Below are positions 54,964-64,000 of a stretch of 64,000 nucleotides of DNA, in pieces; within the stretch, counting starts at the first letter, position 1, and every line of letters starts with the position of its first letter. The translations under genes were made by a program, and so were the position numbers. Where the stretch lies: assembly GCA_016794985.1 (NCBI GenBank), contig JAEUIQ010000011.1, positions 124,001 to 188,000 on the forward strand. The letters are read 5' to 3'. The notes beneath the pieces were generated by a model. That model made no database searches. It was not told where the DNA came from and was given only the letters and a program-made list of their open reading frames with translations. Origin of the DNA: Planctomycetaceae bacterium. Its GTDB lineage: Bacteria > Planctomycetota > Planctomycetia > Pirellulales > Pirellulaceae.

Positions 54964-55406
54964 GGATATTTCGTCCTACTTTTTTGCACGACTACGAAAC
55001 TTCTCGCCGAGAGATCGCGTCCGGGCCAGACTGCAACGCACACAATACCGCGGTCGAAGCACCGCATCGATAGAGCACCGCAACTATACAAAGCCCCATT
55101 GTAACCAGAATACAAACACCGTGGCGTCGGGGTATTCGAAATTGCGAAAGCGACTTTGCCAACCCGCCACGCGCCGCCGTGAGATTATTGACTCTTTGAA
55201 GCCAATGGCTCACGGTCGCGAAGAAACGCAGGAAATGATGCGGACCAAATGGCTCGTGGGGATATCCCGTATCGGGCGCGGTCGGCGTGGCGGACTAGAC
55301 TCGCGCTGGATCGTCAACGACAATGGCCAGTCGGTCGCAACGACCCGCCTGCCTCCCTCCGTACCCACCTAGCATCCTCAGGTCTTCAGCAACCAAGGTT
55401 TGAGCC
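54964..55406. other. Upstream region of the plus-strand heme-protein gene
   Basis: No gene recognised; see findings for similarity to 54275-54565. Confidence 0.35.
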
Positions 55407-58400
55407 ATGAAAATAGTCCGCGTTATGTTGTTGCTTTTGTTCAGCTCCGCGTTGATCGGTTGGGTTGCGCCAGAATCATTCACCCAAGCGCAAGAAGATC
55501 CGAACTTGGTGGCGCCGACCGAAGCCCTGCCGCCAGAGGAGCAAGTCAAGCATTTCCACTTGCCACCGGGGTTCGAAATGCAATTGATTGCCTCGGAACC
55601 GGACATTGGTCAACCAACCAATATTGCGTTCGACTCGCAAGGCCGACTTTGGATCAACTCGTCTTTAGAATACCCGTATCCCGCCTCGGGAACCGGTCGC
55701 GATCGCTTGTGCTATATGGAGGACACCAACGGTGATGGCGTGCCAGACAAGATCCAAACGTTCGCGAATGGGCTAAACATTCCGATTGGTGTGGCCAGCG
55801 TTCACGGTTCGGTTATCGCCTATAGCATTCCCCATATTCTTCGCCTCGTGGATTCTGATGGCGACGGACAATCCGATCGCCGCGAAACATTGTTCCAAGG
55901 TTTTGGTTTCCGCGACACGCATGGCATGGCCAGTTCCTTTCGGCCTTGGATCGATGGCTGGATCTATGCCTGCCATGGCTTCGCTAATGATTCAAATGTT
56001 GAAGGTGGAGATCAACCACCCGTGAAGATGAATTCCGGCAACACCTATCGATTTCGAGCCGATGGGACGCGGTTCGAGCAATGGACATGGGGACAAGTGA
56101 ATCCTTACGGTTTGACGTTTGATTCGTGGGGCAATCTTTTTTCCTCCGACTGTCATACCAAGCCCGCGTTCATGCTGCTGCGCGGAGCGTACTACAATAG
56201 CTTTGGCAAACCTCACGATGGTTTGGGTTACGGCCCAGAGATGATCGAGCACTTTCATGGATCGACGGGGATCGCGGGGATCGTGGCCTATGAGGCACCT
56301 CATTTCCCAGACGAGTTTCGGGGGAATTTGTTTATCGGCAATCCGGTCACGGGTCGGATCAATAGGGACCGTCTGGAGTGGCACGGCTCTTCGCCAAACG
56401 CGGTTGAATTACCCGATCTAGTGTCGTGTGATGATCGCTGGTTCCGTCCCGTCGACATCACCATCGCACCGGACGGTTCTTTGTACATCGCGGACTTTTA
56501 CAATTGCATTATTGGTCACTATGAAGTGCGACTGGATCATCCTCGCCGCGATCGCCATCACGGTCGAATTTGGAGACTGGTTTACACCGGCTCAGATAAA
56601 TCGGCCCAGCCCCCGCGGCCCATGCCCAACTTAGCGAAACAGTCGACCAACGCACTGATTCCGCTGCTGGGCGATGCGAACATCACGGTTCGAGTGTTGG
56701 CCACCAACGAACTTGTGGATCGTATCGGTCCGTCCGCTGCTGAGCCGGCTCGAGAAGTTTTGAAGTCGAACTCCGCCTCGCCGGAGCAACGAGCTCACGC
56801 ACTGTGGGTTGTCGAGCGATTGGTTCGTTTGGCGACCGGCGAAATCGAAGCTTTGGCCAACGATCCCAGTCCGCTTGTGCGGACGCATTTGCTTCGTGCG
56901 TTGGGAACTCGCGCGACACTCGGCGACCAACGAGCGGTGATCCTCGCAGGGCTGAAAGCAGGGCAACATCCCAACGTCATCCGCGCGGCGGCTGAAGTGC
57001 TGGGTTGGCATCCGCATTCCGCGAATGTCGGGCCGCTGCTTGATGCGTGGCGCGGCTGCGAGCCAGAAGACTCTCACCGAATTCATCAAATTCGAATTGC
57101 GTTACGAAACAATCTGAGGGATTTGGGCGACATGCAAGGCTGGTTGGCCAAAATCGAAGGTGCGGATGTTACCGAGCGGCTGCTGGACCTGTCTTTGGGC
57201 ATCGCCAATTCCGACGCAGCAACCTTTGCTCTGAAAGCGGTGCAATCGCTGGTAGAACGTCACCCACGCGAACGCGATTTGTATCACCATGTCAGTCGCA
57301 ACTATCCAGAGGATCGCTTGAGTGAGATCTTTCCGGTGGTTCGCACCAAGACAACGGCGGACCAAGGTCGCCAAATCGACGTGCTGCGCGGCTTGCATCA
57401 AGGACTACAAGAACGCGGTCAAAAGATTCCCGAGTCCGAATTAGCCTGGATTGTCGAATTGGCCCGCGGCATGATCGATTCGCGCCAAGCCGACACTTGT
57501 CGAATTGGAATCGAGTTTGCTCGAGACTTGCGGCTCTCCGGTTTGGCGCCCCAATTGGACGCATTGGCGAGCCCCACATCTGAAATGCCGACTTGCCAAA
57601 TGACTGCCCTGGAAGCGTTGGCCGTCTTGAATAGCGAACTGGCCATGAACCGTTACGCCGAAGTGTTGCAACACGAAGGGACAGCCTTAGATCAGAAAAG
57701 AATCGCTGCGGAAACCTTGGGGCGACTCAAGAGTCCTGCCGGCACTGAAATCCTGATCAAAGTCCTTCGAACTGCGCCATTCAACTATGCCACCTTTTTA
57801 GCCCGCGGCCTGTCCTGGAGCGACCACGGCGGCGACGCTTTGTTGCGATTGATCGAAGAAGGCAAAGCGGCCCCCGAGCTATTGAATGATGGGGTCGTCG
57901 CCGGAGAACTCCAGGCCCGAGTGTTCGAACGTAAGAACGAACGCTTGGCTCTGATTCGACAAAACATTCCCACGCCGGACGAGGCCTTACAAACCTTGGT
58001 CACCCAAAGACAAGCGGGGTATGCGACCGCTCAAACCGACATCAATCGTGGTCTCGCGATTTTCCAAAAAAGCTGTGCCAATTGTCATCAAATCGGTGGT
58101 CAAGGAGCGAAGATCGGCCCCCAGTTGGATGGCGTCGGCATTCGTGGATTCGATCGATTGCTGGAAGATACCCTCGATCCGAATCGCAATGTCGACCAAG
58201 CGTTTCGACGTACAAATCTGTTGTTGAATGACGGAAGTGTGGTCGCTGGGATCGTACTTCGCCAAGAAGGTGCTGTGCTGGTCATCGCGGACTCGAATGG
58301 CAAAGAGTTGCGAATTCCTGAATCCGATGTCGAGGAGCGACAAGAATCAACGCTCTCGCCGATGCCAAACGACGTAGCCAAAGCGCTGCCTCCTGAAGAG

Positions 58401-58460
58401 TTTTACGACTTGATGGCCTACCTGTTGTCGCAACAAACCCAGGCCCCAGCCGCACAATAA
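55407..58460 (+). CDS. Exported PVC-type heme-binding dehydrogenase-like protein with HEAT-like repeats
   Basis: 1017 residues. Signal peptide (MKIVRVMLLLLFSSALIGWVA). Propeller of TIGR02604 type: [55 protein letters not shown]. Residues about 400-800 form HEAT-like helical repeats (ALIPLLGDANITVRVLATNE). A C-terminal cytochrome c domain has CANCH near 895 and GIRGFDRLLEDTLDPNRNVD. Shares the propeller-helix-heme plan with the divergent gene at 50645. Probably a periplasmic redox enzyme; substrate unknown. Confidence 0.93.
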   Translation: MKIVRVMLLLLFSSALIGWVAPESFTQAQEDPNLVAPTEALPPEEQVKHFHLPPGFEMQLIASEPDIGQPTNIAFDSQGRLWINSSLEYPYPASGTGRDRLCYMEDTNGDGVPDKIQTFANGLNIPIGVASVHGSVIAYSIPHILRLVDSDGDGQSDRRETLFQGFGFRDTHGMASSFRPWIDGWIYACHGFANDSNVEGGDQPPVKMNSGNTYRFRADGTRFEQWTWGQVNPYGLTFDSWGNLFSSDCHTKPAFMLLRGAYYNSFGKPHDGLGYGPEMIEHFHGSTGIAGIVAYEAPHFPDEFRGNLFIGNPVTGRINRDRLEWHGSSPNAVELPDLVSCDDRWFRPVDITIAPDGSLYIADFYNCIIGHYEVRLDHPRRDRHHGRIWRLVYTGSDKSAQPPRPMPNLAKQSTNALIPLLGDANITVRVLATNELVDRIGPSAAEPAREVLKSNSASPEQRAHALWVVERLVRLATGEIEALANDPSPLVRTHLLRALGTRATLGDQRAVILAGLKAGQHPNVIRAAAEVLGWHPHSANVGPLLDAWRGCEPEDSHRIHQIRIALRNNLRDLGDMQGWLAKIEGADVTERLLDLSLGIANSDAATFALKAVQSLVERHPRERDLYHHVSRNYPEDRLSEIFPVVRTKTTADQGRQIDVLRGLHQGLQERGQKIPESELAWIVELARGMIDSRQADTCRIGIEFARDLRLSGLAPQLDALASPTSEMPTCQMTALEALAVLNSELAMNRYAEVLQHEGTALDQKRIAAETLGRLKSPAGTEILIKVLRTAPFNYATFLARGLSWSDHGGDALLRLIEEGKAAPELLNDGVVAGELQARVFERKNERLALIRQNIPTPDEALQTLVTQRQAGYATAQTDINRGLAIFQKSCANCHQIGGQGAKIGPQLDGVGIRGFDRLLEDTLDPNRNVDQAFRRTNLLLNDGSVVAGIVLRQEGAVLVIADSNGKELRIPESDVEERQESTLSPMPNDVAKALPPEEFYDLMAYLLSQQTQAPAAQ

Positions 58461-58586
58461 GTGGGTACTTGGCTTGGACACAATAATTGGGCAACTTGAA
58501 GTGGGCCTTTGGTTGGAGTTTCGCGCGGCACTCGTCGTCGTCTGGAGCAGCAACGGCTTGCGTTTGTGGGAGTGAGCAATCGAGCC

Positions 58587-59801
58587 TCAAGACGTGATTG
58601 GTCCAAATTTGGACTGAGGATCGGCATGAATGATCGCCGTGGTTGCCGCTTGGCATTCCCGTATCGAACGTTCGGCCGATTCAATGGCCGCCAATTGGGT
58701 CAGCCCCGTTAATGCGACCGTTACCGGCAGTGACTGGCCCGGTTGCAGTTCATGGACTCGGCCGGCCGTTGCTTCGTGGGGGCGACCGTTTGGGTAACAA
58801 GTTCCTGGCTCGATACCCAGTGCGTAGCCATCCTCCGTTGCCACCGGATTCTTCCAAATGGTGAGATAGGGCATGGTTTTCAGATCCCAAGTCATTTGCA
58901 GACCGAATTGTCGATCACTATCGACCACCACCGCCGTGCCTCGATGATTTGCGTCGCCCATTGGGTTCAAGAAATACACGGTTTCTTCTGCCCCGCGACG
59001 AGGAGGATCCAATAAGTCCCAATGCCCAATAGCCCGCGCGGCATGGGAGTTTCTGGGTGCAACCTCTCGAGCCGCGATTTTTAGGCGACTTGCTGTGCTA
59101 GCTAAGGGTGGTCCAAAGTTCCAATGGTGCAGCAACATGACACCGCATGGTCGTCCTCCCGCGTTTCGAATCGTATCTCGAACTTCAATCTTGGGTTCAT
59201 CGAGTTCGACCATGGTCTGCGTGTCCAAAACAAGTCGGTGAAAATGAAACAACACAATTTCCACCGATGTTGACAAGATCAGCCTCCGATTGACCGGATC
59301 GACGCTAGCCCGAGCGTGTTGGCAAGGCCAATAGGCGATATCACCATGCAACGGATGGATCAACTGATTTCGTTCGTTGAACTGCGGCCCGCCGACGTTG
59401 AGCAATCCACAACGGGCCAATACTTCATCGAAGCCCGCCAACCATCCTAGGCCGTCGGGGCGATATAGTGGAACAAAACTCGGGTGGACGGGGCCTGGCA
59501 CGGGCGACTTCCATCCGACCGACCTTCCATCAAACGCCAAAAAAGAAATGCCACCGCCACGTGACAGAACGATTTCGGTCTCGACGCGCGGGGTTTGCAA
59601 GCGAACAACCTGGACCCCCGTCCGCAAACCGCCGTTCAAGACTTGGGTCGTGACACGAAGCGGTTGTTTGCTTTCGGATTGGCATGATTGGGTTCGAGTG
59701 CAAAATCCTGTCTCGATCCCCCAGTTCCACTCGCCAATCGAAAACCCTGCCTGATCCAACAGCAAGAGGGATTGTTCTTGATTCATGTTTGAATCGTTCA
59801 T
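58587..59801 (-). CDS. DUF4432 (aldose epimerase-like) protein
   Basis: 404 residues from ATG 59801 (ATG 59786 also possible). ETEIVLSRGGGISFLAFDGRS, GWLAGFDEVLARCGLLNVG and MLLHHWNFGPPL are the DUF4432 blocks, a family related to galactose mutarotases. The late ALGIEPGTCYPNGR carries the conserved E-P-GT motif. Cytoplasmic. Followed divergently by a TIM-barrel isomerase gene, consistent with sugar metabolism. Confidence 0.87.
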   Translation of the reverse strand: MNDSNMNQEQSLLLLDQAGFSIGEWNWGIETGFCTRTQSCQSESKQPLRVTTQVLNGGLRTGVQVVRLQTPRVETEIVLSRGGGISFLAFDGRSVGWKSPVPGPVHPSFVPLYRPDGLGWLAGFDEVLARCGLLNVGGPQFNERNQLIHPLHGDIAYWPCQHARASVDPVNRRLILSTSVEIVLFHFHRLVLDTQTMVELDEPKIEVRDTIRNAGGRPCGVMLLHHWNFGPPLASTASRLKIAAREVAPRNSHAARAIGHWDLLDPPRRGAEETVYFLNPMGDANHRGTAVVVDSDRQFGLQMTWDLKTMPYLTIWKNPVATEDGYALGIEPGTCYPNGRPHEATAGRVHELQPGQSLPVTVALTGLTQLAAIESAERSIRECQAATTAIIHADPQSKFGPITS

Positions 59802-60117
59802 GAGAATTCTTCCTTCGAATGGCGCCTACAATCTTTAGCCCATATAAAGACATCATGGAGTTTAACCCAGTTTAACATGGCGGAACAGATGAATCACTGA
59901 AATGGGCGATTGGCTAACTACTGAATTTGTCGGTGTCAATAGTGGAAATGCACAGAAAAAAATGTCCTTGGTTTGGTGTTGGCGGAGACTCGCGGAATGT
60001 TATAGACTTGGAGATGTCGAACACGACTGGTTGTCTTGCCTCTGCTGCAAACAACTTCAGGTGTGACTCGGCCCTGAACCGGACGCTTATCCCTAGTTCC
60101 AGATAGAAAGACAAAAC
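59802..60117. other. Divergent promoter region
   Basis: No gene. Promoters for the two divergent sugar-metabolism genes must be here; no box pair is good enough to call. Confidence 0.4.
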
Positions 60118-60939
60118 ATGGTCCAGCTTTCGATCAATCAAGTGACGTCGAAACAATGGACACTCGAAGAAGATGCTTTCTATTATCGTCAATTCCAATT
60201 TCAAGGCGCGGGACTGTGGCGATTCAAGGTCGACGATTGTGGCGAAGAGAAAACACGTGCCATTCTGGATGAAAGCGAACTGAAGGCTTCGAGTTTGAGT
60301 TTTATTGGTGGCTTTACGGGTTGCGAGCGCAGTTGGAACGAAGGGGTACGTGATTCGATCCAAGCTTTGCATTCCGCGCGTGAATTGGGCGCCAAAAATG
60401 TGATCCTTTACACGGGATCGCGCAACCGACATATCTATTCCAATGCCCGTCGATGTGTGGTCAAAGCGATCGAACGAATTCTGCCGATTGCTCAAGAATT
60501 TGGTATTCGCCTGTTATTGCAGCCGATGCTGGAGTCGGTCTCCAAATCATGGAATTTTTTACACGATTGGGAATCGGTCTTCGAGATCATCGATCGTTTC
60601 CCGCACGAATCGGTTGGGTTTGTGTTGAACACCTATCATGTGGGTTATCTGAGTGAGATTTGGGATCAGTTGCCGAACCGAGTTGGTCAGTTGGGACTTG
60701 TGCAGATTTCGGACTCCTTGACGATTCCGCGGTCGGCGAAACGGCGTGACGATTGTTTACTTGGTCAAGGGATTTTGATGCCCGACCACCGCCTTCGACA
60801 ACTAATCCGGCTCGGTTATAGTGGTTGGGTTGAAGTCGAACTGATGGGCCCAACCTGGGGGCGGGAAGGGTACCAGCATGTACTGGAAGCCAGCCAACAG
60901 TTTGCCTCAGAATTGGTCGGGGCCTTTCAGAAAATCTAG
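60118..60939 (+). CDS. Sugar phosphate isomerase/epimerase-like TIM-barrel protein
   Basis: 273 residues. LSINQVTSKQWTLEEDAFYY start, SARELGAKNVILYTG, GIRLLLQPM (family usually has E-P), VGFVLNTYHVGYLSE (D..H usual; here N-T-Y-H), and GYSGWVEVELMGPTWGREGY form the AP2Ec/xylose-isomerase-like barrel. Several metal ligands appear changed (Q for E, N for D), so activity may differ. Name given by fold only. Confidence 0.8.
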   Translation: MVQLSINQVTSKQWTLEEDAFYYRQFQFQGAGLWRFKVDDCGEEKTRAILDESELKASSLSFIGGFTGCERSWNEGVRDSIQALHSARELGAKNVILYTGSRNRHIYSNARRCVVKAIERILPIAQEFGIRLLLQPMLESVSKSWNFLHDWESVFEIIDRFPHESVGFVLNTYHVGYLSEIWDQLPNRVGQLGLVQISDSLTIPRSAKRRDDCLLGQGILMPDHRLRQLIRLGYSGWVEVELMGPTWGREGYQHVLEASQQFASELVGAFQKI

Positions 60940-61041
60940 AATCCCTAGCGTGACGCGGCTCGGCTTATTCCTTGGTGCGGAATAGTTTTGGTGGCTGGGG
61001 GTTCCAGGCCTAGCTCTTCGTTCAAAGATCGTCCCGGCTTG

Positions 61042-61707
61042 ATGTTACACGAATCGCTGCCAAAGGTTGACACAGGAAACCGAAGAATTGCGGTTTTCAT
61101 TTCTGGGGGCGGGACAACCCTCGATAACTTGATTCGTTGTCGTCGGCGAGAACTTGAGCTTGGGCGACCTGCGCCCTTCGAAATCGTCGCCGTTATTTCG
61201 AGCTCGGATCAGGCAGGTGGGTTACGGTTTGCAGCGGCGGAACAGATCCCCACGCATGTCATTCGCTTTGGAGCAAGCCAGGATTCGCTGAGGCGAGGTT
61301 CGGCGCAGGCGTTCGAGATCTGTCGGCAAGCCGATGTGAGCTTGGTTGTCCTCGGTGGCTTTTTAAAGCTCTTGACCGTCCCCGATGATTTCGACCTGCG
61401 TGTCCTTAACATTCATCCGTCTTTGATTCCGGCATTTTGTGGGCACGGGTTCTACGGTCTTCGAGTGCATCAAGCAGTTTTGGACTATGGTGCCCAGGTG
61501 TCCGGATGCACCGTTCACTTTGTTGACAACCATTTTGATCACGGACGCATCGTCGCTCAAAAAGTTGTTCCAGTCTTGGCCGATGATTCCGCTGCGCAAC
61601 TCCAACAACGGGTTTTTGCGGCGGAATGTGAAATCTATCCGTTGGCAATCCAAGCTTACTTGGATGGACAATTACATGTCGCAGGCCGCCGAGTTTTATG
61701 GCGTTAA
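61042..61707 (+). CDS. purN: Phosphoribosylglycinamide formyltransferase PurN
   Basis: 221 residues from ATG 61042 (TTG 60988 also open). RRIAVFISGGGTTLDNLI is the phosphate-binding loop (a GGGTTLDN version of SGxGSN), LGGFLKLL, NIHPSLIPAF (catalytic N-x-H) and GCTVHFVDNHFDHG (catalytic Asp). Transfers a formyl group from 10-formyl-THF in purine synthesis. Other formyltransferases share the fold; assignment is by motif set. Confidence 0.88.
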   Translation: MLHESLPKVDTGNRRIAVFISGGGTTLDNLIRCRRRELELGRPAPFEIVAVISSSDQAGGLRFAAAEQIPTHVIRFGASQDSLRRGSAQAFEICRQADVSLVVLGGFLKLLTVPDDFDLRVLNIHPSLIPAFCGHGFYGLRVHQAVLDYGAQVSGCTVHFVDNHFDHGRIVAQKVVPVLADDSAAQLQQRVFAAECEIYPLAIQAYLDGQLHVAGRRVLWR

Positions 61708-62448
61708 CGGGTCGAAGTGATAAAACTTGGCCAACATTTCATACAATTCTTGGTGGTGCTCCCGCATCGCGGACGGTTCCTCGAAAAAATACTCGCACGC
61801 CACAGCAAAGAATTCAGCGGAATTGGTAGCCGCGTACGGGTCAAGCAAAGTTCGATGCCCCAATTCAAGCGACCGCTGCAAGGATTCCAGTTCTTCCGCC
61901 AAAAGCTGATCCCAGCGTTCCGCTTCACTGGACGATTCCCAATGGATTGCCCCACCCATCTCACCATCCAAACCGTCCAAATGGTGCGCAAATTCGTGAA
62001 TGATGACATTGCGACCATGTCGGCGCAATTGGCTGCCGGTTTGACAATCCGACCAAGCCAATACGATTGGACCATCTTGCCAAGCTGCCCCCGAACTGGC
62101 GACATGATGAATCGTCCAACGGTCCTTTTGGGGTAGGATAAACGGCTCCGGTTGAATCAAGATTGTTTGGACGCCATCAAAGTAGTAATCGGTCACTCCC
62201 AGGAGCATTAAAGCGGCGTTGCTCACGACGACCCACTTCATTTCGTCCGTGACGCTGAAGCCGCGAACGGTTTCGAAGTGACGCTCGTGGAACATAATCC
62301 AGGCAATCTCTTGCAATCTTTGTTGTTGGTCTGGTGCCAGTCGGCCCCAACATCGCACATGCTGATTGGACCAACGTTCGAATTCTGGCGGACGCGTTTT
62401 AGCACTCCAGCGACGTCGCTTCCACCGCTTCCAGAAGGCAAAGGGCAT
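61696..62448 (-). CDS. mtfA: M90-family metallopeptidase MtfA
   Basis: 250 residues from ATG 62448 (TTG 62469 also open). VIIHEFAHHLDGLDGEMGG is the HExxH zinc site of MtfA, with AFWKRWKRRRW at the start and SAEFFAVACEYFFEEP (Glu ligand) later. In E. coli MtfA (YeeI) interacts with the regulator Mlc; no mlc homologue is visible here. It overlaps the purN end by 12 bp on the opposite strand. Confidence 0.9.
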   Translation of the reverse strand: MPFAFWKRWKRRRWSAKTRPPEFERWSNQHVRCWGRLAPDQQQRLQEIAWIMFHERHFETVRGFSVTDEMKWVVVSNAALMLLGVTDYYFDGVQTILIQPEPFILPQKDRWTIHHVASSGAAWQDGPIVLAWSDCQTGSQLRRHGRNVIIHEFAHHLDGLDGEMGGAIHWESSSEAERWDQLLAEELESLQRSLELGHRTLLDPYAATNSAEFFAVACEYFFEEPSAMREHHQELYEMLAKFYHFDPLTP

Positions 62449-62490
62449 GGTTTCTCCGATATTTTCCAATCATGAATCCGCCCAAGTCGA

Positions 62491-63927
62491 TCATAACATT
62501 TGCCGAGCTTTGATTTCCAAGTACTGATTGACCAATGGTGCCGATAAATTTTCCGGAAACGCATCCATCACCAAAGCACCGCGATGGGTTAACCCAGTCA
62601 TGACTTGATGCCGCCAGGTCAGGATATCGGCGGCCGCGGCCGCGCTGTACAAATCGCTTGGTTCTTGTTGCGGCTGATCCGGAATAGGTGCATACAAATG
62701 ATGGTCGCGAAGAAAGACCGCCAGGGGTAAATGTTTGCCATGCAAGTTGCCGATATATTTCGTCACCTGATTCGCGTTAACTTCGTCAATTAGATTCGTC
62801 ATCAAGATAACCAGTGAGCGGCGAGGGTTTTTGGTTTCCATGAACTCGAAGGCCTCATCGAAGCGAGTTTCAACCATTCGAGGAAATACATTGTAGCTGG
62901 CGTGCAGCATGCGATTGATCTGGCTAGATTCACCACGGGGCGGCACGTAGCATTCTACTTTATTGCTGAAGCACAAGAGACCCACGGAATCGCCACGCGA
63001 AAGTGCGACATAAGACAACATCAACATCGAGTTCAAGGCATGATCCAACATGGTCAATCCCAGACTTTGATTGGTCATCATGCGCCCGCAATCCAACAAA
63101 AATAGCAAGCGTTGACTCTGCGTTACTTGGAAATCACGAACGGTCAATTTGTTTCGTCGCGCGGTGGCCCGCCAATCGATAAACTTGAATTGATCGTCGC
63201 GCGTGAAGTCCCGCAGTCTTTCAAAGTCGTTCTCTTGCCCTGCGCGGCGACTGCGGCGAAACCCCAATAAACTTAGGCGATTCGTTTTCGCCAAGATGGC
63301 GTACTGCGTCAATTGCTGCAGGTCGGGATAAACTTGAATCACGCCGGGGCAGTTGTAGCGATAATGGGCGACCCAGAAACCCAAAAGGCTGATTGCCGAA
63401 ACATACAAGTTCTCGAGCGGGTATTCACCGCGTTGCTGAGGATGCACTTCCCAATGGAACGTGGCTCGTGAACGCCCGGCAAAATAGTGGGATTGCATCG
63501 GAGGTTCCAGGCGAAACTGGGCCGGAAAATCCTCGGTGACGACCACCTTCGCTGGCCATGTCCCACGATACTCCACTTCCGTTTGTACTTGGTGCGGTTT
63601 GGCCAACGAAGCAACGCGAACCATCGTCCGTTTGACAGACAATTGTCGTCTCCCAATTACCGTACAGAAGTCGCCCGCAATCAGCAGCAACAAGACACCG
63701 TCGAGCAGCAAGATCATGTACAGCAGTTGTGGCCAAATCAAATGAACGCATGACAGGGCCATTGGAAGCAACAAGATGAAATACATCTGGGCGGTTGGAA
63801 AGACCCGCCGCCACCACGCGAATACCAAGAGGGGAATCGTCAGCACCGCAGCGAATACCAACGGGAACGCCGCGCTGCTACCCAAGAGTTCGTCAATACT
63901 CGGCAACGTCCACATCAAATGCCTCAA
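62491..63927 (-). CDS. DUF58 domain membrane protein
   Basis: 478 residues. TTG 63927 is the likely start because it overlaps a preceding TGA as TTGA; ATG 63915 is an alternative. Two N-terminal membrane segments (PLVFAAVLTIPLLVFAWW and YFILLLPMALSCVHLIWPQLL) precede RLRDFTRDDQFKFIDWRATARRNKLTVRDFQ, the DUF58 motif, and a von Willebrand-like half (LLFLLDCGRMM). Such proteins usually sit beside MoxR ATPases. Confidence 0.9.
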   Translation of the reverse strand: MRHLMWTLPSIDELLGSSAAFPLVFAAVLTIPLLVFAWWRRVFPTAQMYFILLLPMALSCVHLIWPQLLYMILLLDGVLLLLIAGDFCTVIGRRQLSVKRTMVRVASLAKPHQVQTEVEYRGTWPAKVVVTEDFPAQFRLEPPMQSHYFAGRSRATFHWEVHPQQRGEYPLENLYVSAISLLGFWVAHYRYNCPGVIQVYPDLQQLTQYAILAKTNRLSLLGFRRSRRAGQENDFERLRDFTRDDQFKFIDWRATARRNKLTVRDFQVTQSQRLLFLLDCGRMMTNQSLGLTMLDHALNSMLMLSYVALSRGDSVGLLCFSNKVECYVPPRGESSQINRMLHASYNVFPRMVETRFDEAFEFMETKNPRRSLVILMTNLIDEVNANQVTKYIGNLHGKHLPLAVFLRDHHLYAPIPDQPQQEPSDLYSAAAAADILTWRHQVMTGLTHRGALVMDAFPENLSAPLVNQYLEIKARQML

Positions 63928-64000
63928 TTCGTTCGTGCCGCCGCCAGGGGACTGGCGACCGACATTCCCGCCACAACAAAGTCGTTAGTTCGTACGTGCA
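63924..64000 (-). CDS. Possible 3' end of an upstream gene, cut by window edge
   Basis: A frame open from the right window edge ends at a TGA (63926-63924) that overlaps the DUF58 start. Only 24 codons (ending SVASPLAAARTN) are visible. By context a MoxR-type ATPase would be expected, but the visible residues do not prove it. Confidence 0.3.
   Translation of the reverse strand, partial: HVRTNDFVVAGMSVASPLAAARTN

Noticed and set aside
59914-60495. 193-residue minus-strand reading frame
   Set aside because: Mostly antisense to the clear TIM-barrel gene and without any domain.
1-64000. tRNA or rRNA genes
   Set aside because: No TPsiC-arm-like GGTTCGAATCC in a cloverleaf context and no conserved rRNA blocks were noticed by eye; a covariance search would be needed to exclude them.

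Overview
The window looks like a chromosome segment of a planctomycete, probably Pirellulales-like. Markers are a PSD1/PSCyt1/PSCyt2 protein paired with a Tat-exported DUF1501 protein, two large heme-binding dehydrogenase-like proteins (TIGR02604 type), a sulfatase, DUF1080 and DUF4432 proteins, a giant serine/threonine kinase with an N-terminal anti-sigma-type zinc motif, and ECF sigma factors. lpxD and lpxI indicate a lipid A outer membrane. GTG and TTG starts are frequent, and several tail-to-head gene pairs overlap as TTGA or GTGA. No rRNA or tRNA gene was recognised.

Layout. 1-1073: partial DUF1015 gene. 1.28-3.48 kb: a hairpin repeat array interrupted by a GxxExxY-family PDDEXK gene. 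3.5-9.7 kb: signalling block (kinase, ECF sigma divergent from it, ECF sigma plus anti-sigma pair, exported secretin-N-like protein). 9.8-11.5 kb: PrsW-like gene broken by an in-frame TAG, and two YbjQ-family genes. 11.5-15.7 kb: accessory island with palindromes, an ATPase with a PDDEXK-like C-terminus, a convergent reverse transcriptase, and immediately upstream of the RT a structure with the features of a retron msr-msd RNA, followed by a 36-bp palindromic minisatellite. 15.7-20.2 kb: PSD1 and DUF1501 genes. 20.9-22.4 kb: frameshifted ATPase remnant, a small hypothetical gene and csrA. 22.4-45.2 kb: mostly housekeeping (FabZ-like dehydratase, sulfatase, N-carbamoylputrescine amidase-like, bioD, argJ, mscL, dapB, mscS, asparaginase, RluB-type synthase, trpE, S1-domain protein, a TrhO-RluA fusion, dnaB, lpxD, lpxI). 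45.2-47.5 kb: DUF2617 gene and a second hairpin array of about 290-bp units. 47.5-64 kb: LolA-like-region protein, MOSC, M41-like peptidase, two divergent heme-protein genes, DUF4432, sugar isomerase-like, purN, mtfA and DUF58 genes.

Main discovery candidate: a complete, apparently undescribed retron at 13648-15287 on the minus strand. A TTGACT-17-TATACC promoter places the transcript start at the first base of a 13-bp a1/a2 pairing (15239-15251 with 15062-15074). The inner end of that stem abuts an AGC trinucleotide holding the candidate branching guanosine (15238). msr-type hairpins and a long msd-type hairpin lie between the arms, and a retron-like RT with an N-terminal extension follows. 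Its signature motifs are divergent (HAxxH for NAxxH, AVG for VTG), so motif searches could miss it.

Second theme: two families of palindromic repeats. A double-arm hairpin (ATTCCTCTGCC...GGCAAAGGAAT) forms arrays in two linker contexts, one surrounding a nuclease-like gene. A GGATCGC-GGA-GCGATCC palindrome occurs both as a 36-bp minisatellite and as an in-frame insertion inside a kinase domain.
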